A DNA stretch of 12,265 bases, taken from positions 1-12,265 of the forward strand of contig DJGU01000026.1 in the NCBI GenBank assembly GCA_002432795.1, in the 5' to 3' direction. Origin of the DNA: Anaerolineaceae bacterium UBA5838 (GTDB taxonomy: Bacteria > Chloroflexota > Anaerolineae > Anaerolineales > Anaerolineaceae). Every line of letters begins with the position of its first letter. Position 1 is the stretch's first letter. Both the position numbers and the translations under genes were made by a program. The notes under the pieces were generated by a model. It had not been told where the DNA came from and searched no databases. It saw only the letters and a program-made list of their open reading frames with translations. Positions 7,269 through 12,265 of this stretch are shown in pieces.

Positions 7269-7616
7269 ATGACAAGAATTAAGAGTGGACCCTATCGTCG
7301 ACGCCGCCATCAGCGGTTGATCGCCCATAACCGCGGTTATATGGGTTCCTACAATCATCTGTTCAAACGCGCGAACGAGGCTTTTCTGCACGCGCAGTGG
7401 TATGCCTATAACGATCGCCGCAATCGCAAGCGCGATTTACGCCGGCTCTGGATTGTACGCATCAATGCTGCAGCCCGTATGAATGGCACCACCTACAGCC
7501 GCCTGATTTCAGCCCTGCGAAAGTCTGAGGTAATTCTCAACCGCAAAATGCTGGCAGATCTGGCCGTTCGCGATCCAAAAGCTTTCACCAAAGTCGTCGA
7601 GACCGCGTTGGCATAA
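7269..7616 (+). CDS. rplT: 50S ribosomal protein L20
   Basis: L20 binds 23S rRNA early in 50S assembly and in several bacteria represses its own operon. The 115-residue basic protein shows GYMGSYNHLFKRANEAF (23-39) and the L20 signature around KRDLRRLWIVRINAAAR (54-70). The usual length is about 117, so it is complete. An AAAGGAG site (7253-7259) lies 9 bases before the ATG at 7269. An ATG at 7262, too close to that site and out of frame, would give only six codons. A 94-base spacer after rpmI holds an imperfect 7-bp stem (7209-7215/7238-7244). A strong terminator follows 16 bases after the stop. Confidence 0.97.
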   Translation: MTRIKSGPYRRRRHQRLIAHNRGYMGSYNHLFKRANEAFLHAQWYAYNDRRNRKRDLRRLWIVRINAAARMNGTTYSRLISALRKSEVILNRKMLADLAVRDPKAFTKVVETALA

Positions 7617-7632
7617 ACAAACCCCCGAGACC

Positions 7633-7669
7633 AAAAACCCCGTGAGAATTCACGGGGTTTTTTAATTTT
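7633..7669 (+). terminator. Rho-independent terminator of infC-rpmI-rplT
   Basis: A perfect 13-bp stem, 7633-7645 with 7650-7662 (core ACCCCGTGA/TCACGGGGT), has a GAAT tetraloop and ends in a run of T, followed by AATTTT. This is the strongest terminator in the window. Confidence 0.93.
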
Positions 7670-7672
7670 CAA

Positions 7673-7797
7673 GTCATTGCGAACCCCCGTTGACAAACAA
7701 ACTAGAGCTTGAACATACCGAAAGGGAGTGTGGCAATCTGTTTTTTTTGGAAGGTAAAAGCCAAAAGGAGAGATCGCCGCGCTACGCTCGCGATGAC
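7673..7797. repeat. GTCATTGCGA-type palindromic repeat
   Basis: GTCATTGCGA (7673-7682) and TCGCGATGAC (7788-7797) are inverted copies with one G·T pair. Inside, GTGGCAATCTG (about 7731-7741) and GAGATCGCC (about 7770-7778) resemble the inner arms of the widespread GTCATTGCGAG repeat of bacterial intergenic regions. It begins the gene-free stretch 7617-8304, which is a mosaic of such elements. A 237-codon open frame across this stretch is not supported as a gene. Confidence 0.5.
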
Positions 7798-7844
7798 AGA
7801 TTCTTTGTCACTGCGAATCCTGTAGGCAGACAACTACCCTATTA
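7789..7844. repeat. Direct repeat copy 1 (CGCGATG..TATTA)
   Basis: Positions 7789-7808 match 8257-8276 at 19 of 20 bases, and 7827-7844 match 8290-8307 at 17 of 18. The two matching blocks are separated by 18 unrelated bases here and 13 in the second copy. Together the copies bracket the inner part of the gap. Confidence 0.6.
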
Positions 7845-7926
7845 CGCTGCGACTTCGTCAAGTCGTAGATCGGGTCATCGTGCTCGTAGAGTATCCGCTG
7901 TTGAACCTGACATCACATTAATAGTT

Positions 7927-7991
7927 GGGAATGACCGCCTGTGCCCGCAATACCCTGCTACGCGGGCACAGGGAAGGGTATGCGCCATTCC
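7927..7991. repeat. Interleaved inverted repeats
   Basis: CCTGTGCCCGC (7938-7948) pairs perfectly with 7962-7972, and TACCCT (7951-7956), in the loop of that hairpin, pairs with AGGGTA (7975-7980). GGAATG (7928-7933) pairs with CATTCC (7986-7991) as an outer clamp. The order A-B-A'-B' would permit a pseudoknot if transcribed. Positions 7927-7954 recur at 8238-8265 with 23 of 28 bases identical, there without the hairpin partner. Confidence 0.5.
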
Positions 7992-8073
7992 ATGCACCAA
8001 GCGGAACGGTACACTCTGTTCGCTTCGCCACCAGGGCAAGGCCACGTTCCATACAAAAAAACTCGTAGCAAAC

Positions 8074-8226
8074 CGTAGGGTGGGTTGGCGTCAATCAGCC
8101 TCGACCTGCGTGAGACTGGGTATAACCAACCCACCGCACATGATCACGCAAGTCTCAATTGGTGGTTTGGTTATACACAATTGGTTTTCAACTTTGCACC
8201 CCACCGACACACCAACCCACCCTACG
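8074..8226. repeat. Composite palindromic element with perfect 15-bp arms
   Basis: CGTAGGGTGGGTTGG (8074-8088) and its exact complement (8212-8226) bound a 153-bp segment. Inside, TATAACCAACCCACC (starting about 8121) pairs at 14 of 15 positions with a stretch ending about 8175, and TGAGACT (8111-8117) pairs with AGTCTCA. The arms are the same family as 4615-4779. Nothing coding is seen. Confidence 0.65.
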
Positions 8227-8256
8227 CCTGATTCGCAGGGAATGGCCGCCTCGGCC

Positions 8257-8307
8257 CGCGATGCCAGATTCTTTGTAAACCCCCAATATCAGACAACTAC
8301 CTTATTA
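8257..8307. repeat. Direct repeat copy 2, overlapping the end of the lipoprotein gene
   Basis: This is the second copy of the repeat at 7789-7844. Its last three bases (TTA, 8305-8307) are the TAA stop codon of the minus-strand lipoprotein gene. The overlap suggests that the repeat, or a duplication, reached into the 3' end of that gene. Confidence 0.6.
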
Positions 8308-9468
8308 TTGAGCAACCGCCTCAAGCATTTGCTGCCAGGTCAGTCCTTCCGGGCGCATGGAAAGGCCGGAAATTGCTGGCGGAAACATGCGTGGCAGGCA
8401 TAGCGGCGCTGGATCCTGCCAGAAAGTGTAATTCTGCGTGATGGGCTTGGTCACCCCACCCCAGCCGATGGTGAAGCCCATGTTGAGCATGGCCTGCGCA
8501 TCCTGGCTGCATACCTCGAATGGCCAGGCGAGCGAATAGACATTCAGACCGAGATTGTTCAGCATCGCTTGCCTGGAGGTCAGCCAATCGGTTTCAAGCT
8601 GCTCAAAGCCGACCGTGGAGAAGTCGGGGTGGGTTTGTGAGTGGGAGCCAAAGGTGAAATAGCCGCTATCACGCGCGTCACGCAGCGCATGCCAGCACGA
8701 GTCGCCATCGCAGGCAATTCCAGGACGCTCAAGCATGTCGCCAGTCCATGGGTAGACAATCATGTGTGGTTTCAGACCATATTGCTGTTCCAGCATGGTG
8801 AAGGTTTGGGTTATCGAGTAAAGTGAATTGACCGTCTGCGAACTGATGTCGGTGGTCAGGATGATGGTTTTGGCTGGCAAGGGGAACCAACCGTAAACGA
8901 AGCCTTCCACCTCATGGATGGTGGCGAAATGGTAGCCTTCCGTTAGCAGGGTTTCAACCTGCGAATAGAAGATCTCCGGGGTCAGGCTGTAGCGGTTCTC
9001 AAACATGCTGTAGTTGTCGCCGTGGAGCTCCAGGCTGAGGATCTGGCCGGCTTCCCCCTGAGATTCAATTGCCTGGGTCAAGCTTTGGCGGTAGTCTGGG
9101 CTCAGGTAGTCTTCCTGCACCTGGCCGTAGGACTGCATACGCTGCTGGATGCGGGACCAAGGTTCTGGCAGGTTCTGGATGGCATCCGGAGTCGGGCTGG
9201 GAAGGTCCGTGGGTGTGGCAACAGGCGCGGTCGGTTCAACCGGCAGTTGAATTTCGGGCGTGGGGGACAAATGAGGTTCGGTTGGTGCGGCGGGCGAAAT
9301 CGTGGCTGCCAGGGGTAAGTTGGGGTTAAAGAGGGTTTGCGTCGCGCTCAGTGCACTGGCTACCGTCTGAGTAGCGTCAAAGCTTTCCTGCAGTGCCAGC
9401 CGTCCGCATCCGCTCAGAAATACGAGTGATATCAGCAAAGCGGCAATAATTATGCGAGTTTTTTTCAT
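8305..9468 (-). CDS. Lipoprotein with polysaccharide-deacetylase-like (NodB-type) domain
   Basis: The 387-residue product starts with a lipoprotein signal peptide: Lys-rich start, hydrophobic core and lipobox LSGC (18-21, Cys21). A Thr/Pro-rich flexible linker follows (about 56-95), then a region resembling carbohydrate esterase family 4 (about 170-345). HSQTH (276-280) matches the metal-binding HxxxH motif of NodB deacetylases, and LAWPF (313-317) matches their third motif. Motif 1, normally TFDDG, reads LTTDIS (204-209): one Asp (207) remains and the second, a metal ligand, is replaced by Ile. Cys253, Cys258, Cys320 and Cys357 could form disulfides outside the membrane. It may act on cell-surface glycans or be a binding protein that has lost activity. 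GAGGA lies 4 bases before the ATG. It is a single gene with no clear terminator, and its stop sits in a repeat. Confidence 0.8.
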   Translation of the reverse strand: MKKTRIIIAALLISLVFLSGCGRLALQESFDATQTVASALSATQTLFNPNLPLAATISPAAPTEPHLSPTPEIQLPVEPTAPVATPTDLPSPTPDAIQNLPEPWSRIQQRMQSYGQVQEDYLSPDYRQSLTQAIESQGEAGQILSLELHGDNYSMFENRYSLTPEIFYSQVETLLTEGYHFATIHEVEGFVYGWFPLPAKTIILTTDISSQTVNSLYSITQTFTMLEQQYGLKPHMIVYPWTGDMLERPGIACDGDSCWHALRDARDSGYFTFGSHSQTHPDFSTVGFEQLETDWLTSRQAMLNNLGLNVYSLAWPFEVCSQDAQAMLNMGFTIGWGGVTKPITQNYTFWQDPAPLCLPRMFPPAISGLSMRPEGLTWQQMLEAVAQ

Positions 9469-9644
9469 AACATCCTCAAGAAAGGATTATAGAACATTTT
9501 AATACAGATGTTTTTTGGACGGAGACGGTTCCTTATTTGATAAATATCCAGGGCAGGCACGGCATCCCACAAGGGGAGGCTTTGCGCTGCCGTGGCAGAT
9601 ACCTAAGAAACGGATTTAATTAACGATCTCCAACAGGACTTTGT

Positions 9645-9698
9645 GTAGGGGTAACCCCCCTGTGGTTACCCTGGGCAGGCACGGGGGCCTGCCCCTAC
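9645..9698. repeat. GTAGGGG..CCCCTAC cloverleaf-like repeat
   Basis: The outer arms GTAGGGG (9645-9651) and CCCCTAC (9692-9698) enclose two perfect hairpins: GGTAACC/GGTTACC (9650-9656/9664-9670) and GGGCAGGC/GCCTGCCC (9673-9680/9687-9694). The hairpins share a few bases with the outer stem, so the folds partly compete. This resembles common intergenic palindromes. It lies in the gene-free stretch 9469-10054, where I see repeats but no gene. Confidence 0.6.
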
Positions 9699-9752
9699 AT
9701 TTTCGCTCCCGTGGGGGGCAAGGAACACTGTGGCCATAAGAAAAGGATTGCG

Positions 9753-9829
9753 TCGTACGGTGGGGGTTTAAACCCACCGCTACTGCCCGTTAGATCCGGA
9801 TAAGCCGGATGGATCAAGGCCCATCTGTA
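9753..9829. repeat. 77-bp direct repeat, copy A
   Basis: This unit aligns with 9926-10002 over its whole length, with two compensating one-base gaps and roughly 85% identity by eye. Shared blocks include TCGTACGG, CCCACCGCT, TAGATCCGGATAA and GTA at the end. It holds a small palindrome, GGTGGG..CCCACC, around GGGTTTAAACCC. Confidence 0.65.
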
Positions 9830-9925
9830 TGAGTGAGTAAGCTCTTGCTGGTCTCCTGGCCGAGAGTCTTTGACTGCCAGGTCTTCATACGCTGTGGCAA
9901 GCACGGCAAGCCGCAGGGAGAGTCT

Positions 9926-10002
9926 TCGTACGGCGGGGGTTTACTCCCACCGCTGTCGCTCGGTAGATCCGGATAAGGCCGATGGACCAAGGTCCGTCCG
10001 TA
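9926..10002. repeat. 77-bp direct repeat, copy B
   Basis: This is the second copy of the unit at 9753-9829, placed 96 bp after it and ending about 50 bp before the thrS promoter. Its palindromic core is less perfect than in copy A (TTTACTCCC in place of TTTAAACCC). Confidence 0.65.
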
Positions 10003-10022
10003 CGGTGTGTCCGTACGGTGTG
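9997..10022. repeat. Tandem duplication of a 13-bp unit
   Basis: TCCGTACGGTGTG occurs twice in a row without any difference. Each unit contains the 8-bp palindrome CCGTACGG. It overlaps the end of direct repeat copy B. Confidence 0.7.
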
Positions 10023-10054
10023 TATCTTAACCCAAACTTGTCCACCTCTGACCC

Positions 10055-10082
10055 TTGCATTCGGCCGCTCTGGTGATATACT
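10055..10082 (+). promoter_or_regulatory. Promoter of thrS T-box transcript
   Basis: TTGCAT (10055-10060) and TATACT (10077-10082) are 16 bp apart, with TG one base before the -10. The expected start near 10089 lies just before Stem I of the T-box, which supports both calls. Confidence 0.7.
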
Positions 10083-10089
10083 TTCCAGT

Positions 10090-10325
10090 TAGTTGCGATG
10101 ACGCAGGACGAGTACGCCGTTAAAAAACCGCCAGTGAAGCAGGGAGAGTGTGAACCTGCCCGGTTGGAACCGCCGAAAACCCCCTGCCAGCTTGAGTCTG
10201 AACAGCACTGCTTACTAAGACGAACGGAAGCCCCGTTACCGGCATTTTGAGATGCTCCGCGAGGAGTAATCTGGGTGGAACCGCGTGAGAGACCTCTCGC
10301 CCCAGAGCGAGGGTCTTTTTGTTTT
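10090..10325 (+). promoter_or_regulatory. T-box riboswitch, tRNA-Thr (specifier ACC)
   Basis: The leader senses uncharged tRNA-Thr and allows read-through into thrS. The base of Stem I is GCAGG (10103-10107) with CCTGC (10183-10187). An AGTA motif (10111-10114) faces GAAA (10175-10178), the usual specifier-loop arrangement. The next three bases, ACC (10179-10181), are a Thr codon, matching the gene. Stem III is AACGG/CCGTT (10223-10227/10233-10237). The T-box proper, GGGTGGAACCGCG (10273-10285), carries UGGA, which predicts a tRNA-Thr with U73. The antiterminator can form by CTGGG/CCCAG (10271-10275/10301-10305) and GAGA/TCTC (10287-10290/10295-10298), excluding the terminator. Confidence 0.95.
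10290..10325 (+). terminator. Conditional terminator of the thrS T-box
   Basis: AGACC-T-CTCGC (10290-10300, one bulged T) pairs with GCGAGGGTCT (10307-10316), followed by TTTTGTTTT. It shares bases 10290-10305 with the antiterminator, so only one of the two can form. The thrS start codon is about 60 bases further on. Confidence 0.92.
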
Positions 10326-10386
10326 AAGTCCGGCTGTACCAAAAGACCCCGGAAAATCTCACACAACAACCGGCAAGGAGGAAGAA

Positions 10387-12171
10387 ATGTCACACCATAA
10401 TGAGGATTACGAAAAGTCAGAACTTTATCGGATCCGCCACTCCGCTTCACACGTCATGGCTGAAGCGGTGTTGGAAATGTTCCCCGATGCGCGGGTCGCC
10501 ATTGGACCGGCAATCGAGGACGGTTTTTATTACGACTTCGATCTGCCCCGCAGCCTGACTCCGGAGGACCTTGAAGTCATCGAAAAACGCATGAAAGAGC
10601 TGATCAAAGCCAAGGAAGACTTCGTCTACCAGGAAATCAGTGCTGAAGAGGCGCGCCAGATTTTCAGGGATCAGCCCTACAAGCTCGAACTGATCGATGG
10701 GTTGGAGCACGGCAACCTGGATGACGACGGCAATCCCACCGAGGAAAAACAGATCATCTCAACTTACTCATCCGGTAAGTTTGTAGACCTGTGCCGCGGA
10801 CCGCACGTTGAATCGACCGCGCAGATCAATCCCACCGCAATCAAATTGCTGAATGTCGCCGGCGCTTACTGGCGCGGCGACGAAAAACGCCCCATGCTCC
10901 AGCGCATTTACGGCACCGCCTGGGAGAGCAAAGATCAGCTCAAGGAGTACCTGTGGAAGCTCGAGGAAGCCAAAAAACGCGACCATCGCAAGCTCGGCAA
11001 GGAACTTGACCTGTATAGCTCCAATGACGAGGTTGGTCAGGGTCTGATCCTCTGGCACCCCAACGGAGGCATGATCCGCCACCAGATCGAGCGCTACTGG
11101 GACGACCAGCATGTTGCTAATGACTACGACCTGGTCTATTCGCCCCACATCGGCAAAGCCAGCCTTTGGGAGACGAGTGGTCATCTCGGCTTCTACAAAG
11201 AGAACATGTATTCCCCGATCCAGATTGAGGAGCAGGAATACTACATCAAACCGATGAACTGCCCCTTCCACCTGCACATCTACAAGAGCCAGCTGCGCTC
11301 CTATCGGGATCTGCCGCTGCGTTTTGCCGAGAAGGGCACGGTCTATCGCTACGAGCGCTCGGGTGTGCTGCACGGCCTGATGCGTGTGCGCGGCTTCACC
11401 CAGGATGACGCCCACCACTTCTGCCGACCGGACCAGATGCCCGACGAAATCGACTTCACGCTCAACTTCAGCATGAACATGTTGAAAGCCTTTGGCTTCA
11501 AGGATTTTCAAGCTTATCTGAGCACCATGCCCGAAAAGCATGTGGGTGAGGACAAAATGTGGCACGACGCCGAAATTGCCCTGGAAGAAACGCTGCAGCG
11601 CATGCGCGTCCCCTACGAGGTGGATGCCGGCGGTGGCGCGTTCTATGGACCCAAAATTGACCTCAAGGTCAAGGATGCTCTCGGGCGCGAATGGCAGCTT
11701 TCGACCATTCAATTTGACTTCAACTTGCCCGAACGCTTCGACCTCAGTTACATCGGCGAAGACGGCAAGGAACACCGCCCCTATATGGTGCACCGCGCCT
11801 TGCTGGGCTCGATGGAACGCTTCTTTGGCGTGCTGATTGAGCACTATGCCGGCGCGTTCCCGGTTTGGCTGTCGCCTAAACAGGTGACTGTGATCCCGAT
11901 TGCCGATCGCCATAACGACTATGCGCACGAGGTGGCTGCCCGCTTGAAGAAAGCCGGCTTGCGCCTGAGCGTGGATGATGGTTCAGACCGCATGAACGCC
12001 AAGATTCGCAACGCCCAAAAGCGGAAGGTGCCATATATGCTCGTCATTGGCGACCGCGAAATGGAAGAGGGCCAGGTAGCCCTGCGCAGACGCAGCGGTG
12101 AAAGCCTGCCAACTATGAGCGTGGATGCCTTCATCGAGCTTGCCCTGCGCGAGATTGATGAAAAGATTTAA
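10387..12171 (+). CDS. thrS: Threonyl-tRNA synthetase lacking the TGS domain
   Basis: The enzyme joins threonine to tRNA-Thr. The ATG at 10387, 5 bases after AAGGAGG (10375-10381), gives 594 residues; an open frame to 10285 would run through the T-box terminator and was rejected. The protein begins directly at the editing domain, with His18 and His22 (HSASH) and Cys136 and His140 (CRGPH), so the N-terminal TGS domain of about 60 residues present in E. coli (642 residues) is absent. The class II core shows the zinc ligands Cys292 (in MNCPFH), His343 (in DDAHHF) and His469 (in VHRALLGS), the motif 2 Arg321 (in YRYERSG) and motif 3 GSMERF (474-479). The anticodon-binding domain covers about 497-594. 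Expression should rise when tRNA-Thr is uncharged. Confidence 0.97.
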   Translation: MSHHNEDYEKSELYRIRHSASHVMAEAVLEMFPDARVAIGPAIEDGFYYDFDLPRSLTPEDLEVIEKRMKELIKAKEDFVYQEISAEEARQIFRDQPYKLELIDGLEHGNLDDDGNPTEEKQIISTYSSGKFVDLCRGPHVESTAQINPTAIKLLNVAGAYWRGDEKRPMLQRIYGTAWESKDQLKEYLWKLEEAKKRDHRKLGKELDLYSSNDEVGQGLILWHPNGGMIRHQIERYWDDQHVANDYDLVYSPHIGKASLWETSGHLGFYKENMYSPIQIEEQEYYIKPMNCPFHLHIYKSQLRSYRDLPLRFAEKGTVYRYERSGVLHGLMRVRGFTQDDAHHFCRPDQMPDEIDFTLNFSMNMLKAFGFKDFQAYLSTMPEKHVGEDKMWHDAEIALEETLQRMRVPYEVDAGGGAFYGPKIDLKVKDALGREWQLSTIQFDFNLPERFDLSYIGEDGKEHRPYMVHRALLGSMERFFGVLIEHYAGAFPVWLSPKQVTVIPIADRHNDYAHEVAARLKKAGLRLSVDDGSDRMNAKIRNAQKRKVPYMLVIGDREMEEGQVALRRRSGESLPTMSVDAFIELALREIDEKI

Positions 12172-12187
12172 TTTTTCTTAAAGAACT

Positions 12188-12216
12188 GACCTGAATCCGG
12201 GGGTTGTCTTCAGGTC
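12188..12216 (+). other. Hairpin after thrS without T run
   Basis: GACCTGAA (12188-12195) and TTCAGGTC (12209-12216) form an 8-bp stem with a 13-base loop, 16 bases after the thrS stop. No T run follows, so it may protect the mRNA 3' end or stack with the next hairpin. Confidence 0.45.
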
Positions 12217-12265
12217 CCATGAAACGCAAAAGCGGCTGAAAATCAGCCGCTTTTGCGTTTCATGG
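12217..12265. terminator. Perfect 23-bp inverted repeat, probable bidirectional terminator
   Basis: The arms 12217-12239 and 12243-12265 are exact complements with an AAA loop. The inner part, AAAAGCGGCTGA/TCAGCCGCTTTT, looks like an ordinary two-way terminator for thrS and a possible convergent gene. The stem continues with no mismatch to the last base of the window and may extend further. Confidence 0.75.

Noticed and set aside
7262..7282. Six-codon reading frame overlapping the rplT start
   Set aside because: Its ATG is only 2 bases from the ribosome site, too close for use; probably chance.
7671..8304. CRISPR array
   Set aside because: The repeats are palindromic, diverged, of uneven length and not regularly spaced; there are no cas genes.
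7690..8403. Plus-strand open frame of 237 codons between rplT and the lipoprotein gene
   Set aside because: It runs through several palindromic repeats, overlaps the end of the lipoprotein gene on the other strand, has no ribosome site and shows no protein motif.
10285..10386. N-terminal extension of thrS by 34 codons from GTG 10285
   Set aside because: The extension would be coded by the T-box terminator; a good ribosome site and a normal start are at 10387.
9941..10450. Minus-strand open frame of 169 codons across the T-box region
   Set aside because: It is antisense to the T-box leader and the start of thrS; there is no motif or ribosome site.
10768..11928. Minus-strand open frame of 386 codons opposite thrS
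   Set aside because: It is fully antisense to a conserved synthetase gene; its length follows from the codon use of thrS, and it has no recognisable domain.

Overview
The window looks like a stretch of chromosome from a bacterium of moderate GC content, most likely a member of the Chloroflexota (Anaerolineae-like). This is an inference from several features together. They are a T-box-controlled threonyl-tRNA synthetase gene, a BMP-type nucleoside/simple-sugar ABC transporter with long permeases, a lipoprotein deacetylase with a Thr/Pro-rich linker, and gaps between genes packed with short palindromic dispersed repeats. No single marker proves the lineage, and there is no rRNA gene to settle it.

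Layout. Positions 1-445 hold a terminator of an upstream gene outside the window and several palindromic repeats. Positions 446-4573 are a tight three-gene operon for an ABC importer: a double-NBD ATPase and two BPD_transp_2 permeases. It ends in a strong terminator near 4799-4834. A convergent M29 aminopeptidase gene lies on the minus strand (6114-4885). Divergent from it is the translation operon infC-rpmI-rplT (6297-7616). It has a near-consensus promoter, an AUU start codon for IF3, a second near-consensus promoter and a leader hairpin just before rpmI, and a strong terminator after rplT. A repeat-rich gap of about 690 bp (7617-8304) follows. Next is a minus-strand lipoprotein with a polysaccharide-deacetylase-like domain (9468-8305), then another repeat-rich gap (9469-10054). 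The last unit is a promoter, a complete tRNA-Thr-sensing T-box leader with ACC specifier, and thrS (10387-12171), followed by terminator hairpins at the right edge.

How the genes fit together. The ABC operon imports a small solute, probably nucleosides; its BMP-type binding lipoprotein is not in the window and may be the gene that ends at the left edge. infC-rpmI-rplT and thrS are ordinary housekeeping translation genes, each with visible regulation: a rare start codon, leader hairpins, and a tRNA-sensing riboswitch. I do not see a novel multi-gene system. The points most worth a second look are the dispersed palindromic repeat family, the nested leader structures before rpmI, the TGS-less threonyl-tRNA synthetase, and the deacetylase with a damaged metal-binding motif.
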